The position numbers were made by a program, and so were the translations under genes. A DNA stretch of 64,000 nt, taken from Polynucleobacter kasalickyi. Its GTDB lineage: Bacteria > Pseudomonadota > Gammaproteobacteria > Burkholderiales > Burkholderiaceae. The notes below the pieces were generated by a model that ran no database searches, had not been told where the DNA came from, and saw nothing but the letters and a program-made list of their open reading frames with translations. Below are positions 1 through 8,700 of this stretch, in pieces. Location: contig NZ_FWXJ01000009.1 of NCBI RefSeq assembly GCF_900176405.1, positions 80,176-144,175 on the forward strand, read 5' to 3'. How positions within the stretch are numbered: the first letter of the stretch is position 1; every line of letters starts with the position of its first letter.

Positions 1-525
1 GATGCAATTTTAGTGGCGGATACCGGTTACTCTGCGTTGTGGAGTGGAAATTTGGTGGAGTTACATCATCGTAATCAAACCTTTATGCGCGCAGCGGGTT
101 CTCTCGGTTGGTCCTTCCCGGCAGCCATTGGTGCTAAAGCAGCCGCCCCAGAGCGGACTGTGGTTTGCTTCACGGGCGATGGCGGATTTGCTTATCACCT
201 CCCGGAATTAGAGACCGCCCGTCGTTGGGGTTTAAATACTATTACGATCGTCAATAACAACCATTGTTTATCACAGGGTGTTAAAAATCTCAATATTGCT
301 TACTCACACCGTGAGGAAGATGGGCGTAAATCAGAGTGTTATGTCTATCGTGAAACTGATTTTGCAAAAGTTGCGCAATCTTTTGATTGTTTCGGTATTA
401 CCGTGGAAAGACCTGAAGACTTTAAGGCTGCTTTTGCCGCGGCACTCGCTAGCAACTTGCCAGCAGTGATTGATGTAAAAACAGAGTTTGCTTATCAAGC
501 GCAAATGGCTTGGATGCCGTCATAG
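1..525 (+). CDS. Thiamine-diphosphate-dependent enzyme, C-terminal part (acetolactate synthase-like)
   Basis: This is the 3' end of a gene that runs off the left edge; the frame is open from base 1, so the GTG at 13 is probably not the start. The 174 visible residues form the C-terminal ThDP-binding (PP) domain of the acetolactate synthase / benzoylformate decarboxylase superfamily. The ThDP-Mg motif is visible as GDGGF followed about 25 residues later by NNN, preceded by a GSLGWSFPAAIGAKAA segment typical of the family. The C-terminus is short and ends soon after the domain. The substrate cannot be told from this part. Two Bug receptors and a CocE-type hydrolase follow on the same strand, suggesting a catabolic cluster for an organic acid or ester, by inference only. 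Confidence 0.85.
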   Translation, partial: DAILVADTGYSALWSGNLVELHHRNQTFMRAAGSLGWSFPAAIGAKAAAPERTVVCFTGDGGFAYHLPELETARRWGLNTITIVNNNHCLSQGVKNLNIAYSHREEDGRKSECYVYRETDFAKVAQSFDCFGITVERPEDFKAAFAAALASNLPAVIDVKTEFAYQAQMAWMPS

Positions 526-542
526 CAAAGCGCAATGATGGT

Positions 543-575
543 ATTCACCAGTGCGCTGATCAATGATTGGTGAAT
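543..575. repeat. 8-bp inverted repeat after the ThDP enzyme gene
   Basis: ATTCACCA (543-550) is mirrored by TGGTGAAT (568-575) with a 17-base loop, just after the stop codon at 525 and before the Bug gene at 659. There is no T-run after it, so it is not a classic intrinsic terminator. It could be a weak transcription barrier or an operator. Confidence 0.3.
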
Positions 576-658
576 TGGTGATGCCATTTGGTAGTGAGGA
601 ATTTGTAAACAGTAGAAAAAGTAGAAGATATTTTCATCCAATCATGTAAGGAGACATC

Positions 659-1666
659 ATGTTTGCTGCAAAAATGATTAAAAATAAACTCGCTGTTCAA
701 TGTTTGAGCTTGCTGACCCTCAGTCTGACTTGTGGCCCTGTTGCGATGGCCCAGTCTGCGAATGATTTTCCCAATAAACCGATTCGATTAGTGGTTGCTT
801 TTGCCCCAGGAGGGTCAACTGATATCGCTGCACGAATTCTTGCCCAAAGTTTAACGAGCATTTTAAAAGTGTCCGTGTTTGTCGAAAATAAACCGGGCGC
901 TGGTGCCAGTATTGGTACCCAATACGTGGCAAATGCTGCGGCCGATGGCTATACCTATTTAGTCACTTCGCCGTCCTTTATTGTCAATCCGTTGACGATG
1001 GGCGCTAATGCCGGTTACTCGCCTGACAAAGATTTTGCGCCAGTTTCTATTCCAGCGACGCAACCGATGAGTGTGGTGGTCAATGAAAAAGTGCCAGCAA
1101 AGAATTTAAGTGATCTCAAAGAATTAGCTGTTAAGAATAATTTATCGTACGCCACCGCTGGCAATGGGACACCACCCAATTTAACTTGCGATAATTTGTT
1201 CCGTCAATATTGGAAATCGGATGTCACGCATATTCCGTATAAAGGTTCTGGCCCCGCTTTGATTGCTTCTGTGAGTGGTGAGACGCCCATTTTTTGTGGC
1301 GCAGTAGCCGGGGTTTCGCAGTTCATGAAACAAGGGAAGGTCAAGGTGGTTGCCGTTTCGAGTGATAAACGCTTACCTTCGATGCCTGAGGCACCGACTT
1401 TTGCGGAACAAGGTTATCCAGAGATTAAGGACGATTTATGGGTCGGTGTGTTTGCCCCAGTAAAGACGCCCAAAGAAATTCTACAAAAAATGAATCAAGC
1501 CATTAGTCAGGCCATTGCGACCAAAGAGGTGCAAGATAAATTGGATCAAAATGACTTTATTACGGTCGGTGGTAGCTTAGAGCAAACGACTGAGAATGTC
1601 CAACGTGATTTGATGCGTTGGGAGAAGACGGTCAAGGCGATGAAAGTCGGAGCGTCAGCCAAATAA
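659..1666 (+). CDS. Bug/TctC-family periplasmic receptor (tripartite tricarboxylate transporter-type)
   Basis: A 335-residue periplasmic solute-binding protein of the Bug (TctC) family, which captures carboxylates and related small molecules for TTT-type carriers. A signal peptide occupies about residues 1-32 with cleavage near AMAQS. Family signatures are visible: FPNKPIRLVVAFAPGGSTD at the start of the mature protein, an ENKPGAGA segment, a PYKGSGPA segment and a late LWVGVFAPVKTP block. The start is supported by AAGGAG at 648-653, five bases before the ATG. No TctA/TctB membrane subunits lie nearby, which is common for the many orphan Bug proteins of Burkholderiales. The ligand is unknown. 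Confidence 0.93.
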   Translation: MFAAKMIKNKLAVQCLSLLTLSLTCGPVAMAQSANDFPNKPIRLVVAFAPGGSTDIAARILAQSLTSILKVSVFVENKPGAGASIGTQYVANAAADGYTYLVTSPSFIVNPLTMGANAGYSPDKDFAPVSIPATQPMSVVVNEKVPAKNLSDLKELAVKNNLSYATAGNGTPPNLTCDNLFRQYWKSDVTHIPYKGSGPALIASVSGETPIFCGAVAGVSQFMKQGKVKVVAVSSDKRLPSMPEAPTFAEQGYPEIKDDLWVGVFAPVKTPKEILQKMNQAISQAIATKEVQDKLDQNDFITVGGSLEQTTENVQRDLMRWEKTVKAMKVGASAK

Positions 1667-1722
1667 GTTGGTCGGATTTTTTGATGAAGAGGGGAGCAAA
1701 AAATGGATGGGGTACAACTAGC

Positions 1723-2703
1723 ATGATCTGCAAGTCGTTGACGTCGATATTCCCTGCCATTTTTTTTGGCTTGTGTGCCTTTAGCTCACAAGTAGAGGCT
1801 CAAAATTTCCCAGATAAACCGATCCGTTTAATCATTACCACGCCCGCGGGTTCTGGGGTGGACGCAATTGGTCGGGCACTCGCGCAAGGGCTGAGTGAAA
1901 TTACGCGCCAGCAGGTGGTAGTGGACAATCGTGCAGGGGCTGGTGGGATTATCGGTGCTACCGCTCTCGCCAATGCGGCTCCGGATGGCTATACCATTGG
2001 TATTGCCGCCACGGCCCATATAGTTGCGCCCTTATTGCAAGCCAAACCGGCCTATCATCCCATCAATGATTTCACCCCCATCGCGCAACTCACGGTGATC
2101 CCGAATATCGTCGTTACTTCTCTCAAAAATAACGTCAAAAACATGAAGGATCTGATCGACCTCGTTAAAAAAAGACCAGATGAGTTGAACTATGGTTCGC
2201 TAGGAGATGGTACGGCCTCCCATTTGTCGGCCGAGATTGTGAACCGCAGTATGGGCCTGAAAACGATTCATGTACCTTATCGGACCATCGCTGACTCCTA
2301 TACAGGCTTGTGGTCTGGTGATGTGCAATATGAAGTGTATCTGATGCCCTCAGCACTGCCCCTGTTTCAAGGAGGCCGGGCCTTGGCCATTGCCAATACT
2401 GGCCGAGTTCGAAGCGCTGCTTTACCGGACGTCCCAACGGTGCGGGAACTTGGATATCCAGAGGCGGAGTCAGAAATTACCATTGGCGTAGTAGGACCTA
2501 GTAATGTACCGGCAGGGCAGGTGCAAAAACTGCATCAATTGATTGTGGAGGCGATGAAAATGCCTGAGGTCAGAGAAAAAATGATCAAGCAAGGTGGCGC
2601 ACCAAGCCCCGAATTAGATACCAAAGCCTATGAGCAACGCCTCAAGTTGGAATACGAAATGTATAAAAAGTTAATCCCCACCATTGGCCTCAAGCCACAA
2701 TAA
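1723..2703 (+). CDS. Bug/TctC-family periplasmic receptor, second copy
   Basis: A second Bug-family receptor of about 326 residues, directly downstream of the first but clearly divergent from it. The mature protein begins NFPDKPIRLIITTPAGSGVD and has the family's DNRAGAGG and VPYR blocks. I chose the ATG at 1723 because it gives a compact signal peptide (MICKSLTSIF..., cleavage near VEAQ) and has a weak GGATGGGG about ten bases upstream. The frame is open further up (ATG at 1684, and 1618 inside the previous gene), so the 1684 start is possible. The pair probably forms one transcript with the gene at 659. The ligand is unknown; two adjacent receptors may serve different substrates of one pathway. 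Confidence 0.9.
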   Translation: MICKSLTSIFPAIFFGLCAFSSQVEAQNFPDKPIRLIITTPAGSGVDAIGRALAQGLSEITRQQVVVDNRAGAGGIIGATALANAAPDGYTIGIAATAHIVAPLLQAKPAYHPINDFTPIAQLTVIPNIVVTSLKNNVKNMKDLIDLVKKRPDELNYGSLGDGTASHLSAEIVNRSMGLKTIHVPYRTIADSYTGLWSGDVQYEVYLMPSALPLFQGGRALAIANTGRVRSAALPDVPTVRELGYPEAESEITIGVVGPSNVPAGQVQKLHQLIVEAMKMPEVREKMIKQGGAPSPELDTKAYEQRLKLEYEMYKKLIPTIGLKPQ

Positions 2704-2782
2704 GTTCTCCAGCGCCGCCCATCTGACTGCGGTGCTTGGTATTACCCGTGTTTTCATCTATTAACAACGAAGTGAGTAATTT

Positions 2783-4444
2783 GTGATTGTCGAAAAAAAT
2801 ACCCCAATTCCAATGTCCGATGGATCACACTTAATGTGTAATGTCTTTCGTCCGCCTGTGGCAGGTCATTATCCCGTCATTATGTCCTTCGGTGTTTATG
2901 GCAAAGATGTTCATTTTGAGGATGGCTTTCATCCGCAGTGGCAAAAGTTAAAAGCCGTGTATCCCGAGATTGATCAAGGGGATTCTTCGGGAGAATATTT
3001 GCGTTGGGAGGTACCTGACCCAGAGCGGTGGGTGCCGGATGGTTTTGTATTGGTGGTCGTGGATAGTCGCGGGAGTGGCATGTCGCCTGGGTATCTTGAC
3101 TTGTATTCGCCGCGTGAAACGCAAGACTACTATGAAGCGATTGAATGGGCTGGCGTGCAATCTTGGAGTAATGGCAAAGTCGGCTTATCCGGCATTTCTT
3201 ATTTAGCGATTAAGCAATGGCAAGTGGCCGCCCTCCAACCGCCTCATCTTGCCGCTATGATTCCTTGGGAAGGCGCCGTCGATCATTACCGGGATTTACT
3301 GCGGCACGGTGGAATTTTAAGTAATTCATTTACCCAAGCGTGGTGGCCTAGGCAAATTTTAGTGAATCAGCATGGCAATGGTCAGACCACCCATATCGAT
3401 CGTCAAACGCAAGGAATCACCACCGGGGAGCCCTTACCTGTGGAGCAATTAAAGGGCAATCGCGCCGATTATCCGGCCGAGATTGCTAAGCGGTTTTTAT
3501 GGGATGCGTGGTTTAGTGATCATACCGCCAAGTTAGAACGAATCACCGTACCGCTATTAAGTGCCGCGAATTGGGGTGGTGCAGGGATTCATTTACGGGG
3601 AAATTTTTGTGGATACTCTGGCAGTGGATCCGCCGAAAAATGGCTGTTTGCGCATATTGGTACGCATTACGAAAGTTTTTATTTACCGCATTATGTGGCG
3701 ATTCAAAAACGTTTCTTTAATCATTATCTAAGAGGGGAAGAGAATGGTTGGCCAACAGAACCTCGTGTGCAGTTAGCCATTCGTCGGGTCGATGGTACGG
3801 CCGTTCTGCGTAAAACCAGCGATTGGCCGATCCCAGGAACGCAGTGGCAAAAGTGGTACCTCGATAGTAATGCTCTTACGCTCAGTTCTTCTGCCATCCC
3901 AACGGATGGTCGTATTACCTATGATTGCCTCGGTGATGGAGTGACTTTTAAGTCGACACCTTTGCCGCAGGAGGCCGAATTTACCGGTAATGTGAAATTG
4001 AAACTGTTTGTTAGTTCAGCCACGACCGATTTAGATGTGTTCGCCGTCTTACGATGTTTTGATCCCCAAGGGGTGGAGGTGCACTTTATTGGTGCACACG
4101 AAGTGGTGCCAGTTGCTTGTGGGTGGTTGCGCGCCTCGCATCGCAAATTGGACCTGGATCGATCACGCGAGTACTTGCCATATCATTGCCATGACGAAAG
4201 CCAAAAGTTGGTACCTCATCAAGTCTATGAGTTGGATATCGAAATTTTGCCGACGAGCCTAGTGTTTCCAAAGGGCTATCAACTCGCCATCACTATCATG
4301 GGACGGGACTTTAACCTCAACCCCCAAGGCCGCATTTTGCATAATGATCCGCAAGATCGACCGATTGACGAGTTTGGTGGTGCCGGGACAATCTTTACGG
4401 GAGGAGAGTATCAGAGTTATTTATTGATGCCTTTAATTGGGTAA
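2783..4444 (+). CDS. CocE/NonD-family hydrolase (X-Pro dipeptidyl-peptidase-like, S15)
   Basis: A 553-residue serine hydrolase with an alpha/beta-hydrolase catalytic domain (about residues 1-340) followed by a beta-rich PepX-type C-terminal domain (about 350-553). The nucleophile is Ser139 in the elbow GISY, preceded by VVVDSRGSG at about 91-99. The segment where cocaine esterase has its catalytic Asp reads ANWGGAG here, without an Asp, as seen in a subgroup of the family. The start is a GTG at 2783 that begins exactly at the expected N-terminus. No signal peptide is visible, so it acts in the cytoplasm. Known members cleave esters, acyl groups or cephalosporin-type amides; the substrate here is not known. 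It lies 79 bases after the Bug gene and may process the imported compound. Confidence 0.9.
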   Translation: MIVEKNTPIPMSDGSHLMCNVFRPPVAGHYPVIMSFGVYGKDVHFEDGFHPQWQKLKAVYPEIDQGDSSGEYLRWEVPDPERWVPDGFVLVVVDSRGSGMSPGYLDLYSPRETQDYYEAIEWAGVQSWSNGKVGLSGISYLAIKQWQVAALQPPHLAAMIPWEGAVDHYRDLLRHGGILSNSFTQAWWPRQILVNQHGNGQTTHIDRQTQGITTGEPLPVEQLKGNRADYPAEIAKRFLWDAWFSDHTAKLERITVPLLSAANWGGAGIHLRGNFCGYSGSGSAEKWLFAHIGTHYESFYLPHYVAIQKRFFNHYLRGEENGWPTEPRVQLAIRRVDGTAVLRKTSDWPIPGTQWQKWYLDSNALTLSSSAIPTDGRITYDCLGDGVTFKSTPLPQEAEFTGNVKLKLFVSSATTDLDVFAVLRCFDPQGVEVHFIGAHEVVPVACGWLRASHRKLDLDRSREYLPYHCHDESQKLVPHQVYELDIEILPTSLVFPKGYQLAITIMGRDFNLNPQGRILHNDPQDRPIDEFGGAGTIFTGGEYQSYLLMPLIG

Positions 4445-4475
4445 TAATTGATTTTGTAGCGTTTTAAAATGAGAA

Positions 4476-4520
4476 AAGTAGTTTTAAAAAGAGTATGATA
4501 TTTTATATCTGTAACTACTT
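4476..4520. promoter_or_regulatory. Dyad in the promoter region of the binding-protein / c-di-GMP gene pair
   Basis: AAGTAGTT (4476-4483) is mirrored perfectly by AACTACTT (4513-4520) across 29 bases. Between the arms is a -10-like TATGAT (4494-4499). Three TTTTAAAA motifs also occur in this short AT-rich gap. The position upstream of the gene at 4541 suggests an operator or bent promoter region; no matching -35 is convincing. Confidence 0.35.
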
Positions 4521-4540
4521 ATTTTAAAAAGACAATTCAC

Positions 4541-5425
4541 ATGAAACTGGCACATTTTAGATGGATTTTATCTCTCCTCATTGGCTTGCTTTGCTGGCAA
4601 GCAAGTGCCGCAGATTTGCAAGAAATTAAAGCCAAAGGTGAAATTAGACACCTTGGAATTCCTTATGCAAATTTTGTTACAGGCGCTGGCGATGGTTTTG
4701 ATGTTGAGCTCATGCAGGGCTTTGCAAAACATCTTGGTGTGAAATATGTCTTGGTCTATACCGATTTTTACTCGGTCGTGAAAGACTTATTGGGCAAAAG
4801 TGTGTCCATTAATAATGGCCAAGCCGTTTTAGAAGGAAACTTCCCCGTCAAAGGGGATGTCATTTCCACAGGGTTTACTTACTTGCCTTGGCGTGAGCAA
4901 ATTTTATTGTTTTCTGAGCCGACATTCCCTTCCCAGGTCGTGTTGATTGCAAGATCTGACAGCACTATCAAGCCAATCCAACCCTCCAAGAATTTAGCAA
5001 ACGACGTACTTGAAACCAAAAAATTGATTGGTAAACAGTCCTTATTAGTCATGGAGAGAACTTGTCTCGATCCTGCTAATTATGGTTTAAAAGGCACGGG
5101 ATACAACCTACATCCTTATGTAAAAAGTGCCAATATTAACGAAATGGTTCCGGCCTTGTTAAATAAAGACGCCGATTTATCCCTACTCGACTTACCTGAT
5201 CTGATGTTGGATCTAAAAAAATGGGCCGGTAAATTCAAAGTATTAGGACCTGTTTCTGAACACCAAGTATTAGCTACAGCGTTTCCGAAAGATGCACCGC
5301 GCTTAAAAGATGAATTTAATGTGTACTTAAAGAAAATTAAAGCAGATGGTACTTATGATGGGTTGGTGGATAAGTACTATCCTGGTATCAGAAACTACTT
5401 CCCTGTGTTTTTTGCGAAAAATTAA
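4541..5425 (+). CDS. Periplasmic substrate-binding protein (SBP_bac_3-like)
   Basis: A 294-residue protein with an N-terminal signal peptide (hydrophobic segment about residues 9-23, cleavage after ASAAD) followed by an amino-acid-type periplasmic binding fold. The start of the mature part, LQEIKAKGEIRHLGIPY, and the C-terminal LKKIKADGTYDGLVDKYYPG resemble family 3 solute-binding proteins. No transporter permease or ATPase is adjacent. Instead, the next gene 13 bases downstream encodes a membrane c-di-GMP enzyme with a periplasmic sensor region. By inference this protein could be a ligand-carrying partner of that sensor, or an orphan binding protein; transport with a distant permease is not excluded. 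No convincing Shine-Dalgarno is seen before the ATG. Confidence 0.85.
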   Translation: MKLAHFRWILSLLIGLLCWQASAADLQEIKAKGEIRHLGIPYANFVTGAGDGFDVELMQGFAKHLGVKYVLVYTDFYSVVKDLLGKSVSINNGQAVLEGNFPVKGDVISTGFTYLPWREQILLFSEPTFPSQVVLIARSDSTIKPIQPSKNLANDVLETKKLIGKQSLLVMERTCLDPANYGLKGTGYNLHPYVKSANINEMVPALLNKDADLSLLDLPDLMLDLKKWAGKFKVLGPVSEHQVLATAFPKDAPRLKDEFNVYLKKIKADGTYDGLVDKYYPGIRNYFPVFFAKN

Positions 5426-5438
5426 GCAATTCGTTTAA

Positions 5439-8192
5439 ATGGGGTTAGAAAAGTTCAATTTTCTTGAGTTAAGGTCTTTTTTTCGGAAAAGACGTTCCCT
5501 CTTTTATCTTTTTTTCATCTTCCTCTTCGTTTACATCGTTTTCCTATTAGTTTATTCTGTGCAATCGCAGGAAAAACTAAAAAGCGTTGCCGAAGAGCGC
5601 TTTTATATCGAGACAAAACATACTTCTACCATTTTGGCGAACTTTTTGGAGGAGCAAAAAAGTCTTGTTGAAACGATTGCCACCGGCAATGAAATAGAAA
5701 ATTTCTTAGTCAATCAATCTCTAGGGATGTCTTTAGAGTATGGACTCAATGTTAATTTATTTTCGATTAAAAGTAGTTTTGATAAAAAAATTACGAATTT
5801 AAAGTGGTTTGATGAGCCAATCTATCAACGCATTGTCTTTTTGGATGAGCATGAACAGGTTTTAGTTGATACTAAAACGAATGGTTCTACGACTGATTTT
5901 TCTCATTTGGCACATAACTTTTCGAATAGTTTTCAAATTGATGGCACCAACAAAACCTTAATCTTTCAAGCACCAGTGACCTATCGCGGCTTAAGTAAAG
6001 GGCGAGTGATTACGGTAGCGAGTTTAAATTTATTATTTAAACCCCTGCAAGTCGACCAAAAGGATCCAGAGTTACATCAATTCTTTATCTTTAATTCGAA
6101 TCAACGCTTATTTAAAGTGGGCGATGACATTGTGCAACAAGCTGAGAATCGCGTCGCCATCTTACCGAATGAAAAATTAATCCCTTTTAAAAAGGAATAC
6201 AACTTTTTAATTGGTTCTATTTTTACCCCACAAGATACTGGCTCACTATATCTCTTAAAAAATAGCATTGATGGTGAATACTTTAAATTAATCACGATAG
6301 TGACTTCAGATCGAATCTTTAGCAAACTATCTTCGAATGTCTTTTTATATATCGCTTCTTTAGTCCCCATTATTTTGATCATTGGTTTACTGACGTATTT
6401 CCAAATGCGGAAAAAGACCTTGGAACTCGAGACCAATGTGGAGATTTCAAGTAAAAATATCAATGCTCTATATGATGCCAATACCCTATTAGCCGATGAA
6501 ATATCGCGAAGAATAGTGTTAGAAAATGATTTGCGAGAGAGTGAAGAGCGCTACCGAGCTTATATTGATCATGCACCCGAGGGCATTTTGGTGGTGGATC
6601 ACAACTACAACATTGTCGAAGTAAACCCTTCACTATGCATGCTACTCGGTCAAGAAAAGCAAAATTTAGTGGGATATTCAATCGGTGCCTTGACCGCTGC
6701 CGAAGATAAGTCAGATTTTGTGATTCAGTTTAAAAATATTATTAATAATAAAAAAGATATTGAAGAGCTGATTTTTATTACTGCGACGGATGCTAAATTG
6801 ATGATGCAGTTAAAAACCATGAGTTTGCCCAATAATTTGGTCATGAGTTTTTGTGTAGATATTACTCAGAAAAAGGTTGATGAAGAAAATATTCATAAGT
6901 TGGCCTACTATGATGCGCTGACCAGTTTGCCGAATCGACGCATGTTACAAGATCGCTTGCGTCAAGCACTCATCACGAGTAAACGAGACAATCAGTATGT
7001 AGTGTTGATGATGCTGGACTTGGATGACTTCAAAAGCTTAAACGATACCTTGGGTCATGATTTGGGAGATTTATTGCTGACGATGGTGGCAAGTCGCCTT
7101 AGCGCGTGTATGCGTGAAATTGATGTGGTCTCCAGGATTGGCGGTGATGAGTTTATTGTGATCGCTGAACATCTTGGCTCAAATGTCAATAAGGCCTTAA
7201 TCGAGGCGAAGAAGATTGCGAATAAACTGATTCAAGAAATTTCACAGCCTTATCCACTCGAGCCGAACAAACCTTACTACTATATGACCTGTAGCTTTGG
7301 TTTGACGCTGTTTAAAGGCGCTGATTTATCCACAGAAACATTGATTAAACAAGCTGACTTGGCCTTATATCAAGCAAAAAATGACGGCCGCAATAATTAC
7401 AAATTTTTTGATCCCAAGATGCAAGAAGCCATTCATGAGAGATCTTCCATGGAATCAGCTCTGCGAGGTGCGATTGAAAAAAATCAACTGCGCTTGTATT
7501 GTCAACCGCTAGTAGATCATGGCGGCAATCTGGTGGGTGGTGAAGTATTGTTGCGCTGGTTTCTCAATGGTGAAGAAACTCCGGTGATGCCAAATGACTT
7601 TATTCCCTTGGCCGAAAGTAGTGCCTTAATTTTGCCAATCGGTGACTGGGTGATTGAGCAAGCTTTACAGTATTTAAAAAAATGGCAGATGATGGAGCAT
7701 GCGAGACATCTGAAGCTGTCGATCAATATTAGCGCTCGTCAGTTTTTGCAACCATCCTTTGTGCAGAATATTAAGAATCTCATTGAACGCTATCGGGTAG
7801 ATCCAAAATTGATCAAACTCGAATTGACAGAAAGTTCGATTATTGAAAAATTAGAAGAAGTCATTCCGAAAATGAATGAGTTAAGGCAGTTGGGCGTTGA
7901 GTTTGCTTTGGATGATTTTGGTACCGGCTTTTCCTCATTGTCCTATTTAAAAATACTACCGATTAGCCAAGTCAAAATTGATAAATCTTTTGTACGAGAT
8001 ATTAGTACTGATGTGAATGATGCGGCCATCGTCTCGGCGATTGTGGCCATCTGTCAGTCCTTGAAATTAGAAGTAGTAGCCGAAGGGGTTGAGAATCAAT
8101 CACAGCTTCAATTCTTGTTAGAAAAAGGCTGTTATCTCTACCAAGGTTATCTGTTTGGGAAACCGGTACCGTTTAATGACTTCATTGCTTAA
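5439..8192 (+). CDS. Membrane PAS-GGDEF-EAL c-di-GMP enzyme with periplasmic sensor
   Basis: A 917-residue bifunctional-type c-di-GMP turnover protein. Order: cytoplasmic N-terminus, TM1 (about 21-40), periplasmic sensor region (about 41-300, Cache-like in length, fold not proven), TM2 (about 301-320), a short linker helix, a PAS domain (about 368-480), GGDEF (about 485-660) and EAL (about 675-917). The cyclase signature GGDEF is intact at 568-572, and the allosteric I-site RxxD (REID, 559-562) lies the canonical five residues before it. In the EAL domain the signature reads EVL (702-704), but the catalytic Glu, the SINISARQF, ELTESS and DDFG (825-828) motifs and the VKIDKSF Lys are present, so phosphodiesterase activity is plausible. 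It follows the binding-protein gene by 13 bases and probably shares its transcript. Confidence 0.93.
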   Translation: MGLEKFNFLELRSFFRKRRSLFYLFFIFLFVYIVFLLVYSVQSQEKLKSVAEERFYIETKHTSTILANFLEEQKSLVETIATGNEIENFLVNQSLGMSLEYGLNVNLFSIKSSFDKKITNLKWFDEPIYQRIVFLDEHEQVLVDTKTNGSTTDFSHLAHNFSNSFQIDGTNKTLIFQAPVTYRGLSKGRVITVASLNLLFKPLQVDQKDPELHQFFIFNSNQRLFKVGDDIVQQAENRVAILPNEKLIPFKKEYNFLIGSIFTPQDTGSLYLLKNSIDGEYFKLITIVTSDRIFSKLSSNVFLYIASLVPIILIIGLLTYFQMRKKTLELETNVEISSKNINALYDANTLLADEISRRIVLENDLRESEERYRAYIDHAPEGILVVDHNYNIVEVNPSLCMLLGQEKQNLVGYSIGALTAAEDKSDFVIQFKNIINNKKDIEELIFITATDAKLMMQLKTMSLPNNLVMSFCVDITQKKVDEENIHKLAYYDALTSLPNRRMLQDRLRQALITSKRDNQYVVLMMLDLDDFKSLNDTLGHDLGDLLLTMVASRLSACMREIDVVSRIGGDEFIVIAEHLGSNVNKALIEAKKIANKLIQEISQPYPLEPNKPYYYMTCSFGLTLFKGADLSTETLIKQADLALYQAKNDGRNNYKFFDPKMQEAIHERSSMESALRGAIEKNQLRLYCQPLVDHGGNLVGGEVLLRWFLNGEETPVMPNDFIPLAESSALILPIGDWVIEQALQYLKKWQMMEHARHLKLSINISARQFLQPSFVQNIKNLIERYRVDPKLIKLELTESSIIEKLEEVIPKMNELRQLGVEFALDDFGTGFSSLSYLKILPISQVKIDKSFVRDISTDVNDAAIVSAIVAICQSLKLEVVAEGVENQSQLQFLLEKGCYLYQGYLFGKPVPFNDFIA

Positions 8193-8211
8193 GCAGCAAT
8201 GCTAAAGCTAG

Positions 8212-8257
8212 CATCACAATCGCTGGAAAAATCCTCTGACACCCCTCGATTGTGATG
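8212..8257. terminator. Candidate bidirectional hairpin between convergent genes
   Basis: An 11-base perfect inverted repeat (CATCACAATCG at 8212-8222 and its complement at 8247-8257, loop 24) sits in the gap between the GGDEF-EAL gene and the convergent NIPSNAP gene. There is no strong T-run on either side, so it may be a non-canonical terminator or a binding site. Confidence 0.4.
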
Positions 8258-8286
8258 TTGCGTGCAGTAGGCCTATTGCCTCGCTA

Positions 8287-8598
8287 TTACTTCAGCGGTG
8301 AAAAATTCACAGGATTTAAGAAGATACTTTCTTGGTGCACCAGATACGGTAGGATCGTCGGTACAAACGCTTGCCAATCCTGATCCGCAGCTAATTTAGC
8401 TCTTTGGTTAGTGCGCTCCCCAAAGCTTTCATAAGCCCATAAAAACACAATGGAATTAAGCACGCCAGACTCTTTATTCCAAGTGCCAATCAGTTGGGCA
8501 TATTTGGTGATAATGCCCACGCCATTTGCTTCATAGATTTTTAGAAATTCGGGTGCTTTGCCTGCTTGAACTTGATAGGTTCTTAACTCATAAATCAT
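8287..8598 (-). CDS. NIPSNAP family protein
   Basis: A 103-residue protein with the NIPSNAP signature at the start (MIYELRTYQVQAGKAPEFL) and the LIGTW and FLWAYESFGER blocks of this ferredoxin-like dimeric alpha-beta barrel family. An AAGGAG lies just before the ATG. Bacterial NIPSNAPs often sit beside catabolic or transport operons, but their biochemical role is poorly defined. The gene is transcribed divergently from the TetR regulator at 8701, so that regulator may control it through the shared 102-base gap. Confidence 0.9.
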   Translation of the reverse strand: MIYELRTYQVQAGKAPEFLKIYEANGVGIITKYAQLIGTWNKESGVLNSIVFLWAYESFGERTNQRAKLAADQDWQAFVPTILPYLVHQESIFLNPVNFSPLK

Positions 8599-8700
8599 CT
8601 GTTTCTCCTTTTAGTGTATTTGTCATGCATTCATTAAAACATAACCAGTGATCGGTATAAAGTATCATTAGTTGAGTAGGTTCATTGACGATTCCATTTT

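Noticed and set aside
5439..8192. Degenerate, inactive EAL domain because the motif reads EVL
   Set aside because: The catalytic Glu and the other metal- and substrate-binding motifs are kept, so the Ala-to-Val change alone does not argue for inactivity.
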